From positions 1 through 64,000 of the forward strand of contig JAPKAY010000005.1 of assembly GCA_028825045.1 (NCBI GenBank): 64,000 nucleotides of DNA, read 5' to 3'. Numbering within the stretch: the first letter of the stretch is position 1; the number at the start of each line of letters is the position of its first letter. Under the pieces are notes generated by a model. It had not been told where the DNA came from. It saw only the letters and a list, made by a program, of their open reading frames with translations, and made no database searches. Shown piece after piece: positions 37,545-46,602 of the stretch. Position numbers and translations under genes: made by a program. Source of the stretch: Halioglobus sp. GTDB lineage: Bacteria; Pseudomonadota; Gammaproteobacteria; Pseudomonadales; Halieaceae.

Positions 37545-39578
37545 CTAATCACCAATGCGGATAATGTCAGATACCCCGCTGAAGGGTTTCCCGTCATTGT
37601 CGAACCCAAGGTGAGTCAATCGGTATTCACCAGACTTTGCATCACCTGGCACCTTCCAACTTAGCTCAGCAATATACGCGTCACCTTCAGGCCGCCAGCG
37701 CACCCGGGTATTCCAGTCACCGTCATTTGCTACCGCTTCCCAGCCTGTTGCTGTTTTACGTTCTAACAGCAGAAAATTGCTACCTGCCGGGTAGTGCGCA
37801 GTCGGGTTGCCAGACCAAAACTCGGCAATAACGGTGTCTCCACTCCGGTATCGCTGTTGGGCCAACGGCAGTGCGTCACCAAAGCGCTTTTGGTCTGGTG
37901 CAGAGCCGGCCGAACCGGTGGGCAGTGGTTGGCCTACAGATTTTTCGCGCCAGTCATCGTACTCAACGTCGCTGGTCACTTCGGTGTTTGACTGCAATGA
38001 GGCTGCGAGCTCGCTCGCTACCTGCTGATAGGCGGGCAGGCTCCAGCGCCCGTGCAGCGTATGCCCGCCCTCGTACTGTTGCAGCATGTACTCCTGTGGA
38101 GTAGTGACATAGCCAGCATAGCCGTTGGAGTAGCCTGCCAGCACAATGTACTTCGCCCAAGGGCCCAGTTCCTGCATTACGCTATCGCGCAGTCGACGAC
38201 CGGCCATGGTGGTGGCTTCTGTAGGCATTGCGAGGATAACCAGTTGGCCGATACGCGCCACGGTAACGGAGTGAACCTGCGATTGCAGAGACGGCTGGCC
38301 GGTGCCCGTTTCGAACAGGATGGGTTTGGGTGTCTGGCAGGTTTGCACTGACTCAGTCCACTCCGGCGCGCCGGTGACCAGGCGAATCAGCCAATCCAGC
38401 CACATGCTCTGATCGGTCATTCCTTCCTCGAACAGGAAGTGGCCACCGCCGTCTTCGCCTGAACCGCCGGCGAAGGAGTAGCCATAAGCAGATGGGCACG
38501 TGTACTGGACGCCTGTCCCGGTGAATTCATCCTGAACCGCGTAACCTTTCAGGTCAACATAGACGCGGCGTGAATCGACTGGACCTCGCAACGGCTCCTG
38601 CGCCCTATCAAACAATAATTGCGCAGCCTGCAACTGGCGTTCACCCATAATACGGGTGGTCTCTACATCAGTAGCACCCGGTCCGGTATTGTCCAGATTC
38701 GTATTTGGCGTGACGTCACCTGGGTCTGACTGCGCGAAGGCTGCCACAAAGTCTCCTGCAGACTCATACATCGCGCCCTGCTCCCGCTCCATTTGCAAGG
38801 AAGCATAGCCTTTGTGATCTCCGGAGATGAGGCGATTATGAAAGTTCATGGCAGTGGGATGCAGCGCATACCAATTCAACATGCCAATAGGGCCCGAATC
38901 ATCGACAAACTTCAGCAGAGTCATCGTCGTATTGGTGTTAACGCTGTATCGAGACCGCTCGGCTGCTGGATTTTCCAGGTACGCCACTACCGACCGGTTG
39001 ACGCCCGCATTGGCGACATTGCCCCGGTTAATGAGTATTTCTCCAGGCTGTACGTCTTCATGGGCTGTCACAATTGAGGCCATGATGCCCGTCACAATAG
39101 CTTCAAAATGTTCGGGGAAGAGGCCTCCATCAAGGCCAGTCGCAGTGCGCGACTGCCAATAACCTCCAGGGCCTGAGTGGGTATGGGTCGCACTGATGAT
39201 GACATTGTCTAAATTGTAGAGCTCACCAAAATATTGCTGCAGTCGCTCAACAACTTCCAGTGTGATGTGATGATCAATGCTGCCTAGATCAGCACTCACA
39301 AATACCAGTCGCCGCGCGGGATCGTCTGCCTGCGCAATCACAAAAGCACGCGATCGCTGGCGGATGTGGATTCCCTCACCAATCTGGTCGGCACGCCCGA
39401 AACCCCATAACTGCATCCCGTATACGGGTCCAGTAACGTCAGCCATACCGCGCCCAATCAAATACGCTGGATTGTCCTCGGCAGTGAGCGGGAGCGCGAA
39501 AAGCAGCATGCCAAAGCAAATCAATAATCGTTGACTGATTGCGCGTTTACGCCAGCTTGCAGCCGATACGTTCTGCAT
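37545..39578 (-). CDS. secreted neutral/alkaline ceramidase-like hydrolase with Thr at the nucleophile position
   Basis: 677 residues from the ATG at 39578 (GAGG ten bases upstream), with a signal peptide ending near LTAEDNP. The neutral ceramidase fold is supported by GRGMADVTGPVYG, LGSIDHHITLEVV, the zinc motif ATHTHSGPGG, NWYALHPT and FVAAFAQSDPGDVTPN, and by the C-terminal immunoglobulin-like domain. The last motif is the expected nucleophile loop: known enzymes have Ser there (GDVSPN or GNLSPN), but this gene encodes Thr (codon at 38709-38711). It would be secreted and could act on N-acyl sphingosine or a related acyl amide. It may be altered in specificity or activity. Confidence 0.88.
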   Translation of the reverse strand: MQNVSAASWRKRAISQRLLICFGMLLFALPLTAEDNPAYLIGRGMADVTGPVYGMQLWGFGRADQIGEGIHIRQRSRAFVIAQADDPARRLVFVSADLGSIDHHITLEVVERLQQYFGELYNLDNVIISATHTHSGPGGYWQSRTATGLDGGLFPEHFEAIVTGIMASIVTAHEDVQPGEILINRGNVANAGVNRSVVAYLENPAAERSRYSVNTNTTMTLLKFVDDSGPIGMLNWYALHPTAMNFHNRLISGDHKGYASLQMEREQGAMYESAGDFVAAFAQSDPGDVTPNTNLDNTGPGATDVETTRIMGERQLQAAQLLFDRAQEPLRGPVDSRRVYVDLKGYAVQDEFTGTGVQYTCPSAYGYSFAGGSGEDGGGHFLFEEGMTDQSMWLDWLIRLVTGAPEWTESVQTCQTPKPILFETGTGQPSLQSQVHSVTVARIGQLVILAMPTEATTMAGRRLRDSVMQELGPWAKYIVLAGYSNGYAGYVTTPQEYMLQQYEGGHTLHGRWSLPAYQQVASELAASLQSNTEVTSDVEYDDWREKSVGQPLPTGSAGSAPDQKRFGDALPLAQQRYRSGDTVIAEFWSGNPTAHYPAGSNFLLLERKTATGWEAVANDGDWNTRVRWRPEGDAYIAELSWKVPGDAKSGEYRLTHLGFDNDGKPFSGVSDIIRIGD

Positions 39579-39858
39579 TATGCGGATACCTCGGAAATTA
39601 TGGAGTGGCGGATGGATGGCTATGGCAACCAAGGCACCGTTCACCATCGGAAGATACACCGGCCGTGCTCAAGAAGATAGAAACTCCACCGGGGACTAAG
39701 CACTCCTATTCACGATCCGCGCATACGGACGTGACCGCCAGGACCCGCCGGCCAGTAGGCAACTCTTCGTACAGGTGATAGACGCTACTTAAGCACAGCA
39801 AATACCGGAACGCATGCTCCAGACAAGGATTCTGACCAAACAGCGGACGTTCCGGGCG

Positions 39859-40359
39859 TTAATCTTCCTCTCGATACCGATAATGTTCCATCGCAAAGCC
39901 TCGGTACTGCATAAAGCGTGCGCGCCGGGCTTTTTCTTTGATGTCGACGGGCGCATCGAGGCCAAACTTTTTTTGCATTACCCGTGTCGCAAGCACGCGC
40001 CAGTCCACCTCGAGTTCTTCCAGCGCCATGTCGACCTCGGCCTCAGTAACGCCACGCTCGCGCAGTTCTTCGCGCAAGCGCACAGGCCCATAACCTTTAT
40101 CAGCTCGCTGGCAAGCATAACTCTCTGCGAAACGCGCATCGCTTTGAAGGCGCTCCAGTGTAAGCCGGGAAATCTGTTCATCTATAACAGCTTCATCGGA
40201 AAAACGACGTTTTAGCTTATTGCGTAATTCACGAACAGAGTGTTCGCGCCGTGCCAGCAGGTTCATTGCTGCCAAACGAATATCAGCAGGAGTGGGCGTC
40301 GCAGCCGCCTCAGTGGCGTTGTCGTCAGACAGGTCGATCGATGCAGTGGTTTCAGACAT
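39859..40359 (-). CDS. recX: RecA regulator RecX
   Basis: 166 residues from the ATG at 40359. Three-helix RecX repeats are visible: AAMNLLARREHSVRELRNKL, QISRLTLERLQSDARFAESYA and GPVRLREELRERGVTEAEVD. RecX binds the RecA filament and limits its activity. The start is placed just after the transcription terminator that follows recA, and no clear ribosome site precedes it, so expression should be low, as known for recX in other bacteria. An upstream TTG (40422) would begin inside the terminator and is rejected. Confidence 0.93.
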   Translation of the reverse strand: MSETTASIDLSDDNATEAAATPTPADIRLAAMNLLARREHSVRELRNKLKRRFSDEAVIDEQISRLTLERLQSDARFAESYACQRADKGYGPVRLREELRERGVTEAEVDMALEELEVDWRVLATRVMQKKFGLDAPVDIKEKARRARFMQYRGFAMEHYRYREED

Positions 40360-40361
40360 AG

Positions 40362-40410
40362 TGAAAAAGGGCGCCGGGTATATGAGAGGGGTAAGTGGGT
40401 TCCCGGCGCC
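40362..40410 (-). terminator. recA/recX intercistronic terminator-attenuator
   Basis: On the minus strand GGCGCCGGG (40410-40402) and CCCGGCGCC (40378-40370) form a perfect nine-base-pair GC-rich stem with a 23-base loop, followed by CTTTTTC. This is a factor-independent terminator directly before the recX ATG at 40359. It would end most recA transcripts and pass a small share into recX. Confidence 0.85.
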
Positions 40411-40454
40411 TGAGGAAAACAAACAAATGTGAGGCTACTGTCTGTATTGAATGA

Positions 40455-41561
40455 CTACTCCTTAGCCGTTGCCTTAGCAGCGGTCTTACCAGTTGCTTTG
40501 GCACTCTCTACAACACCTTCAATAGCACCTTCTTTGGCTCCGCCGGCGGCATCAGCGGCTTTATCTGGCTCCGCCGGGGTGAGCAGCTGTGTTCGAATCT
40601 GCCCTTCAATTTCGTTAGCGACGGCGGGATTATCACCCAGGAATTTGGCGGCATTGGCTTTACCCTGGCCGATTTTGTCGCCCTTGTAGGAATACCAGGC
40701 CCCGGACTTCTCCACCAAATTTAACTTCACACCCCAGTCGACGACTTCGCCCATACGGTAAATACCCTTCCCGTACATAATCTGGAATTCTGCCTGTTTG
40801 AAGGGTGGCGACACTTTGTTCTTCACCACTTTCACCCGGGTTTCATTCCCAATCACCTCGTCGCCATCCTTGACCGCGCCAATACGACGAATATCGAGAC
40901 GTACAGACGAGTAGAACTTGAGCGCGTTGCCCCCGGTGGTGGTTTCCGGGCTGCCGAACATAACGCCAATTTTCATACGGATCTGGTTAATGAAAATAAC
41001 CAGACTGTTAGTCTGCTTGATAGCGGCCGTTAGCTTGCGCATGGCCTGGCTGAGCAATCGCGCCTGCAAACCCACGTGAGAGGCACCCATTTCGCCTTCG
41101 ATTTCTGCCTTGGGCGTCAATGCCGCCACTGAGTCGATCACCAGCACATCAACCGCGCCGGAGCGCACCAGCATTTCCGCAACTTCCAGCGCCTGCTCTC
41201 CGGTATCGGGCTGGGACAAAATCAACTCGTCCATCTGTACGCCTAACTTCTCGGCGTAGGCTGGGTCCAGCGCGTGCTCCGCATCAATAAACGCAGCGGT
41301 ACCACCTACTTTTTGCGCCTCGGCAATCACCTGCAGTGTCAGCGTGGTCTTACCGGATGACTCGGGACCATAGATTTCACAAATTCGCCCCCTGGGCAGC
41401 CCACCTATGCCCAGCGCAACATCCAGCCCCAGGGAACCGGTGGAAATGACAGGAATAGCCACGTGCTCCCTGTCGCCCATACGCATAACGGTGCCCTTGC
41501 CGAACTGTCGCTCGATCTGGCCCAGTGCGGCATCCAGTGCTTTTTCTTTATTAGTGTCCAT
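40455..41561 (-). CDS. recA: recombinase RecA
   Basis: 368 residues, standard RecA: Walker [11 protein letters not shown], the L1/L2 regions and the C-terminal domain. A C-terminal tail rich in Ala, Lys and Glu (about 330-368, ending AKATAKE) is longer and more charge-mixed than the acidic tail of E. coli RecA. It binds single-stranded DNA, drives strand exchange and triggers LexA cleavage. AGGGGTG precedes the ATG. Regulation by LexA is supported by a consensus box at 41678-41693, and by a strong terminator downstream before recX. Confidence 0.98.
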   Translation of the reverse strand: MDTNKEKALDAALGQIERQFGKGTVMRMGDREHVAIPVISTGSLGLDVALGIGGLPRGRICEIYGPESSGKTTLTLQVIAEAQKVGGTAAFIDAEHALDPAYAEKLGVQMDELILSQPDTGEQALEVAEMLVRSGAVDVLVIDSVAALTPKAEIEGEMGASHVGLQARLLSQAMRKLTAAIKQTNSLVIFINQIRMKIGVMFGSPETTTGGNALKFYSSVRLDIRRIGAVKDGDEVIGNETRVKVVKNKVSPPFKQAEFQIMYGKGIYRMGEVVDWGVKLNLVEKSGAWYSYKGDKIGQGKANAAKFLGDNPAVANEIEGQIRTQLLTPAEPDKAADAAGGAKEGAIEGVVESAKATGKTAAKATAKE

Positions 41562-41677
41562 AAATCACCCCTATCGTGAGTACAAATATTCAGCAGATTT
41601 TCGTTAGTTCTCTGCTTGATCCCGGTTTAGCTTGCTCAGAACTACTTCGTCGTGCACTTTTGTCATCCAGCAAACTA

Positions 41678-41693
41678 CTGTATATATACTCAG
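41678..41693 (-). promoter_or_regulatory. LexA (SOS) box upstream of recA
   Basis: CTGTATATATACTCAG fits CTG-N10-CAG exactly, with an alternating TA centre like the strongest known boxes. It lies about 117 bases upstream of the recA ATG, overlapping AT-rich sequence that should be the promoter. It predicts SOS induction of recA. Confidence 0.9.
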
Positions 41694-41796
41694 TGGTTTG
41701 AAAACGGATTGCAAGCCCCAAAACCAATTAAATGCGGTCTTTTGGCGGAGGTGAAAAAAACCGGCCTGAATGAGCGACAGGTGCAACCGAGACCGC

Positions 41797-43017
41797 CTAT
41801 AACCCCGACAAAACACCGGAACCACCAAACACTGTGGCGGCATCGGGCAGGTACTCGCGCTCCAGAGAATCGCGATCGGCCTGGTCCAGCGCGCGCCAGC
41901 TGTCCTTAAGCGCGCGCCAAACCCGTACCTGAAAGGTTTTGACGACGGCCCGGAACGGATAATCCAACAGCTGACCGTTGTACAGCGCGCGATTACGGTT
42001 GAAGGCCGCCTCATTGAAGTGCGTCTCGCCGGCGGCCACAGCATTGAGGTACGCATCTTCGTTTTGCGTCATCAGTGGAATAAAGGTTTGACTGATAATT
42101 TGCAACAGTGGCTTCAGCGCCGAGGTAAGCACCGGTCCCTCCAGTTGGTTACCAGGCGGAGTGCCAGATTGGCAGGCATGTTTACCATCGCGTATCGCGC
42201 ACAACCAGCGATAGGTGCGCGGTGCCAACTGCTCCATCAGCGCGACAGCCTCAGGGTCGACCAAGTTCATACCCAGTTGACCGTAGGCGCTAGCGTCGGC
42301 CAGCGTGAAACGCGCTCCCAGCAGAAAAGATTGCTCACTGAATACCTGCTCCATGGCCGCCAGGTAAGTTCGCCAGGCCTTATCAAGCAGTGCGTGCGTG
42401 GGCGGAAAATGGCCACGCGAAGGCGGGGTTCTGGCGCGGCTTACACCCGCGTCAAACCCTGCCGGTGCAACACTAAACAAGTAGGGACAGCGCCTTGTCT
42501 GGCGCCGATGAAGATGCCCTGCCATAAGAGGTGTAAGGCCCGGCGGGAGCAGTTTGCTAAACTCTCGAGCGGTCATTTCCCCCATTGGCGTAGTGCGAGT
42601 GGAGCCCACCCAGCGCATGTGGTGCACCATATACAGGCCAAACTCGTCGAACGCCTCGTCGATTAATTGGGCGATAAATGCCCTCTTTGGGTTCTGTGGA
42701 ATCAACAACTGCGAGTGACGCTGTGGATGCTGATCCAGATGGCACGCCAGTGAAGAAGAGTCGTAGTAGAAAGTGCGTTCATCGAGCGTGTAGAAAGGAA
42801 CGGAGGGGTACTCATCCAGCTCATGTGACATCTCGGGATAGCGTTTTATCGCGCGCCGACGCTTTGCCACGTCGAGTCTGACTGCCATCGAAACCGCCGC
42901 CACGCGTTCAGCCTGCGCCGGCCAACGCTCCCAGTCATGGCCCGCGAAGTCCAATAGTGATTGCATCTTCAACTGATACGGTGAAGCGGTCAGCCCCCAG
43001 AGGACAAATTTCGTCAT
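41797..43017 (-). CDS. glutathione S-transferase-like protein, extended
   Basis: 406 residues, about twice the length of a usual glutathione transferase. The N-terminal thioredoxin-like domain begins FVLWGLTASPYQLKMQSLL with a possible catalytic Ser12 in SPY, then SVPFYTLDERTFYYDSSSLACHLD for the glutathione-binding loop. The C-terminal helical part includes LLGARFTLADASAYGQL, typical of the GST helical domain, and about 150 extra residues follow. Its start overlaps the stop of the upstream SDR gene by 4 bases (ATGA), so the two are coupled. Substrate unknown. It occupies the position where cinA normally stands beside recA. Confidence 0.8.
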   Translation of the reverse strand: MTKFVLWGLTASPYQLKMQSLLDFAGHDWERWPAQAERVAAVSMAVRLDVAKRRRAIKRYPEMSHELDEYPSVPFYTLDERTFYYDSSSLACHLDQHPQRHSQLLIPQNPKRAFIAQLIDEAFDEFGLYMVHHMRWVGSTRTTPMGEMTAREFSKLLPPGLTPLMAGHLHRRQTRRCPYLFSVAPAGFDAGVSRARTPPSRGHFPPTHALLDKAWRTYLAAMEQVFSEQSFLLGARFTLADASAYGQLGMNLVDPEAVALMEQLAPRTYRWLCAIRDGKHACQSGTPPGNQLEGPVLTSALKPLLQIISQTFIPLMTQNEDAYLNAVAAGETHFNEAAFNRNRALYNGQLLDYPFRAVVKTFQVRVWRALKDSWRALDQADRDSLEREYLPDAATVFGGSGVLSGL

Positions 43018-43874
43018 GCATCGGCCTCTTGGCGACTGCGTGCATCTGCGGCCATGTGCTCCATCAATCGAAAGGCTGCTGTTGGATCCTCACGTTTCAA
43101 TTTCAACAATTCCATTTCAGGCCTACGTCCTACTGCGATTTCTTCACTGCCCTCACTTATGCCGCGCAAAATTTCACTAGCGCACTCAACAACATCCATT
43201 CCAGAATTGATGTCGACATCCGCTTTCCCTGTAGGTGCTCCCGAGCCAGTCAGGGCATTAGAACCGATGTTGGTGCGAATAAAGCCGGGCACAATGGTGG
43301 TCACCCTGATACCCAGGTGAGCCACTTCTGTGCGCAGGGAATCGAAGAATCCCATCACCGCATGCTTTGCCGCACAGTAGCCTGTTCGAAGTGGTACACC
43401 CACTTTTCCCGCCACGCTGGCAGTCACCAGAATGTGCCCACTGCCCTGCTCGACCATTACCGGCAGAATCGCCTTGGTCACTGCGATCTGGCCGAGAACA
43501 TTCAACTCAATGAGAGTGCGATATACCTGCATATCGGTATCGAGGCAAAAAGATCGCTGCGAGTTTCCCGCATTGTTTACCAGCATATCCACTCGACCAA
43601 AGCGCTTCAGTATCGCTTCTACAGCGGCTGGCAAAGCATCGTAGTCAACCACGTCCAGCGGCAGCACCAGCAGGTCGCCTGAATCTGCGCCTGCGGCGAT
43701 ACATTCGTCGCGCACCCGTTGCAGCTCGGATTCCCGACGCGCCGAAAACACCACCCGTGCACCGCTGCCGGAAAGCGCTTTTGCAAGTGCCTCACCGATG
43801 CCCGATGACGCTCCGGTTATCCATACAACTTTGCCCTCAAACGTGTCTTCATTGGCGCTATTTGTGGCAGACAT
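43014..43874 (-). CDS. short-chain dehydrogenase/reductase
   Basis: 286 residues. Cofactor motif TGASSGIG (about 20-27), NNAG, catalytic Ser in LVTASVAGKVG and YCAAK as the Tyr-Lys pair give a complete classical SDR. ARRE after the second strand suggests NADP preference. It is 4 bases overlapped with the GST-like gene downstream, implying a joint role such as detoxification or a two-step conversion of a carbonyl compound. Substrate cannot be deduced. Confidence 0.92.
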   Translation of the reverse strand: MSATNSANEDTFEGKVVWITGASSGIGEALAKALSGSGARVVFSARRESELQRVRDECIAAGADSGDLLVLPLDVVDYDALPAAVEAILKRFGRVDMLVNNAGNSQRSFCLDTDMQVYRTLIELNVLGQIAVTKAILPVMVEQGSGHILVTASVAGKVGVPLRTGYCAAKHAVMGFFDSLRTEVAHLGIRVTTIVPGFIRTNIGSNALTGSGAPTGKADVDINSGMDVVECASEILRGISEGSEEIAVGRRPEMELLKLKREDPTAAFRLMEHMAADARSRQEADA

Positions 43875-44000
43875 TATTTTTACCTGCTAACTGGCTAATT
43901 GTTAAGCACGATATTGTACAGAAACAGAGGTGCAACTCTATAAAGGTTAACGGTACCCCAACCCAAAAATATTCTCACCGGCAGCGTGCAGGTCCCCCAA

Positions 44001-44480
44001 TTATCCCTGGGTAATCTCCAGGCGATGCAGTCGGAACACACGTATATTACGCTCTGTTCGCGTTTCGTAGACGCGTATCTGAGGTATGGAGTCCAGAATT
44101 TTCTGCCAGATTTTTGCTTTTTCCTGCTCGGTCAAAACAACGGCGGTGGCGGTGTAAGATTCACCCTCCATCTGAACTTCCACAATCGGATTGGCCTCCA
44201 GATTGTATCGCCAGGATGGATGACGCTCCTGCCCCATAGCGCTGGCAACAATAAGCGGGTCACCCTCATCGTCTATTGTCGCCAGATGTGCAGATCTGGG
44301 TTTTCCAGATTTTCGGCCAATCGTGGTGATGGTTAACATGGGAAAAGCAGTCGGTCCAAACATTGTGAGACGACCATTGGTCGCTTTGAAGATTACCGGG
44401 TCAATATGTGAGGCAATGTTCCTGAGAATCCAGGTAAATAGCCTGCTAGTGGTTATTCGAACAAGTAATGACGCCTGCAT
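44001..44480 (-). CDS. deazaflavin (F420)-dependent nitroreductase-family (DDN) protein
   Basis: 159 residues. The split-beta-barrel DDN signature is visible: LTITTIGRKSGKPRSAHLA, GDPLIVASAMGQERHPSWRYNLEANPIVEVQ, then a C-terminal FRLHR. In mycobacteria such proteins reduce quinones and nitro compounds with F420H2. F420 is uncommon in gammaproteobacteria and no F420 biosynthesis gene is in the window, so the cofactor may be FMN or F420 acquired elsewhere. AGGCTGATCG precedes the ATG. A broken LLM gene lies just upstream on the same strand. Confidence 0.85.
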   Translation of the reverse strand: MQASLLVRITTSRLFTWILRNIASHIDPVIFKATNGRLTMFGPTAFPMLTITTIGRKSGKPRSAHLATIDDEGDPLIVASAMGQERHPSWRYNLEANPIVEVQMEGESYTATAVVLTEQEKAKIWQKILDSIPQIRVYETRTERNIRVFRLHRLEITQG

Positions 44481-44507
44481 CGATCAGCCTTTAGTCATCA
44501 ACATAGG

Positions 44508-44712
44508 TCAGTCGCTACTCCGCCATGAGTTCCGCTGATCTTGCTGGGCGTCCCATCCTGCGATGGCCCAGGCACCCAGGCCATCCATACCAAATATTGG
44601 GCAGCCACAGGGTATCGAAGCCCCGTGCCTCTGCATCCCTGACAACGGCGACGAGATCTTTGAGTCCAAAACTCGTATCGGGTGTAGTTCCTGCAAAAAG
44701 CCCTATGCGCAT
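44508..44712 (-). pseudogene. frameshifted, truncated LLM (F420-type) oxidoreductase remnant
   Basis: From the ATG at 44712 the frame reads MRIGLFAGTTPDT, then VVRDAEARGFDTLWLPNI, the normal N terminus of F420-type LLM enzymes, and then turns to unrelated sequence. In the adjacent frame the expected continuation IFGMDGLGAWAIAG appears from about 44600. The fragment stops after about 65 codons, whereas a whole gene needs about 300. It is therefore a dead fragment with one frameshift and a 3' deletion. It borders the DDN-family gene, with which F420-type LLM genes are often grouped. Confidence 0.8.
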
Positions 44713-44837
44713 AAAGCCTGAATCTCTATTGATTAGCCGACAAACCCTACATTTACGACGCGCTCTGCCCCATCATCAGAGACAGAGTACACATCGGGAT
44801 GAGACTAGTCGTTGCAAAAAATGCCGCGGCGGTGGGG

Positions 44838-45581
44838 TTACTGCTCAATAGCCAATGACACATTCACCGTCACTTTATACGTATTTTCGCCCGCTGCAAT
44901 GGGTACGGCATCTGCAGCCGAGTTAGCGGACATCGAGGACCTCATCATCGGCATCGGTCGCGGGTTGTGGGATTGCTCCGATATCTCCAACACCTTACCT
45001 ACCCTCACATTCGCCGCGCCTGCAAGTGTCTGAGCCTTACTCAAAGCCGCCTTCATTGCTCGCTCGCGCGCCTGCGAAATCGCTTTGGAAGGGTCGTCAT
45101 TGGTGAACACAATACTACCACCCTCGTTGACGCCCAGAGTAACCGCGGTATCAAGCACCTCTCCAACCTTGGCAAGATCACGGACTCGCACAGTCAATCC
45201 ATTGCGCACTACATAACCCACCAGCTTAGGCGCCTCTCCGACGCCTGTGCCTTGCCGGGGCGGATAGGTGTAGCGCGGATCGATAGAAAAATTAGAGGTC
45301 TGCAAATCCCGCTCTGCAATTCCCAGCGAGGACATGGCGCTTTGCACCTTACTCATTGCCTCAGAATTAGCAGTCAGTGCAGCGCGTGCTGTTTTTTTCT
45401 GGCGCATTACACTCAAGTTCAGCACGGCCATGTCAGGTGCGATGTCGGCTGCACCCTCACCTGTAACAATAATACGCGGCGTAGGGTCTGCCTCACTGGC
45501 GCCTGCTATCGCGGAGAAAGCGACCAGGCACACGGTAAAAATTGTTACTGAGGCCCTCTGCAAAAATTGGATATTTCTCAC
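44838..45581 (-). CDS. SIMPL-domain (DUF541) periplasmic protein
   Basis: 247 residues, GTG start with AAAGGAG seven bases upstream. A signal peptide ending near AGASEA is followed by one SIMPL domain (about 38-245): RIIVTGEGAADIAPDMAVLNLSV, LVGYVVRNGLTVRVRDLAKVGEVLD, and SQARERAMKAALSKAQTLAG. Proteins of this kind (BP26/OMP26 and others) form channel-like oligomers in the periplasm and have been linked to oxidative stress; a clear function is lacking. The start overlaps the stop of a small upstream frame. Confidence 0.88.
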   Translation of the reverse strand: MRNIQFLQRASVTIFTVCLVAFSAIAGASEADPTPRIIVTGEGAADIAPDMAVLNLSVMRQKKTARAALTANSEAMSKVQSAMSSLGIAERDLQTSNFSIDPRYTYPPRQGTGVGEAPKLVGYVVRNGLTVRVRDLAKVGEVLDTAVTLGVNEGGSIVFTNDDPSKAISQARERAMKAALSKAQTLAGAANVRVGKVLEISEQSHNPRPMPMMRSSMSANSAADAVPIAAGENTYKVTVNVSLAIEQ

Positions 45582-45700
45582 GACAAACTCCTTTCAGTAG
45601 AATAAATTCTTATATCTTCGGTCTCCAGCAACCGCTTAACCGCAGGAGAAAAATCCTCATCACCCGATGCGGCTATGTTCAGGACGATCTGGTGTGTCAT
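45578..45700 (-). CDS. possible 40-residue protein coupled to the SIMPL gene
   Basis: An ATG at 45700 opens 40 codons (MTHQIVLNIAASGDEDF at the start, ending TERSLS) whose TGA overlaps the GTG start of the SIMPL gene by 4 bases. The overlap is typical of coupled genes. It has no evident ribosome site and matches nothing I recognise, so it may be a leader peptide, a small protein or chance. Confidence 0.3.
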   Translation of the reverse strand: MTHQIVLNIAASGDEDFSPAVKRLLETEDIRIYSTERSLS

Positions 45701-45900
45701 GTTAGTGGCTGATTAACCTGTCCTGTAAGCATCATCACACCTCATCGTGTCTACCCGCAACTGAGCTTCGCCTGGCAACTACTGCTGCCGCCGATCGAAC
45801 TGCCGCTGGCGATACTACCAGTCCGAGTTATCCGTCGTAATCACGTTGGCGCCCAACATCAGGCGTAGGCGTCTTTGCCTACTGCAATTACCGTCAGTAT

Positions 45901-46602
45901 TTAAGGTACCAGCATCAGCGTAATGACCAGACCGGTCACTATCGCGATGATAAAACTACGTGACAATACGCCTTGATCAATCTTCGAAAGCTCTGCCAGA
46001 GGTTCCCTACTGATACGAGTGCGCCACAGTACCGGCCATTCCACGCTGGCAGCAAACGCGAAGCTGCCAATGGCCGCTCCCTGTAAAGCGGCCCTCCCCC
46101 AGCCATCTGCTGGCACTGCATTTAACAGAAAGAGAACTGCCAATGCACCACCAACACTTCCGGCGATGCTCATAATAAAAAACTGACGTACGCTGTTTTG
46201 GGAGTAATTCCAATCGTAGAGAAAAAGACCCGCACGAGTGGGAATGTCATAGCTTGCATTACTGAAGCGCGCGCCCAAAAAATGAAACCACTCGTGTACC
46301 AATGTTGTTAGCGTAATACCCGCAACAATGCCGGTAATGACACAAAGCCCGCCAGCGAGACCCAAGCCAGTGACAGTGCTCCAACTATCAGCAGCAGCAA
46401 ACAGTGACAGGGCCAGCAACCCGATCAGGGCCTGTATTCCCATCAATTTGGCCAACCGCGCACCAGCAGTTACTTTTCTACGCGATGTTTTTCCATCCCT
46501 ATCAGCAGCCCGTTCAAATGAACCGCGAGCGCCCTCAATAGGATCGACAATGTCTTCGGCTGATTCAACCGCGTCCTCTCCTTGCGTTTTTTGGTTAGCC
46601 AT
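45901..46602 (-). CDS. membrane protein with HExxH zincin-like motif
   Basis: 233 residues from the ATG at 46602, whose first codons overlap the upstream dehydrogenase gene's stop by 8 bases. About 40 charged residues precede four or five membrane helices. The helix at about 90-112 contains VHEWFH at 102-107, an HExxH zinc motif within a membrane segment, as in intramembrane site-2 (M50/DUF3267-like) metalloproteases. A second conserved acidic ligand is not obvious, so activity is uncertain. Coupling to the DapB-like dehydrogenase is clear from the overlap. I do not recognise a named family. Confidence 0.7.
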   Translation of the reverse strand: MANQKTQGEDAVESAEDIVDPIEGARGSFERAADRDGKTSRRKVTAGARLAKLMGIQALIGLLALSLFAAADSWSTVTGLGLAGGLCVITGIVAGITLTTLVHEWFHFLGARFSNASYDIPTRAGLFLYDWNYSQNSVRQFFIMSIAGSVGGALAVLFLLNAVPADGWGRAALQGAAIGSFAFAASVEWPVLWRTRISREPLAELSKIDQGVLSRSFIIAIVTGLVITLMLVP

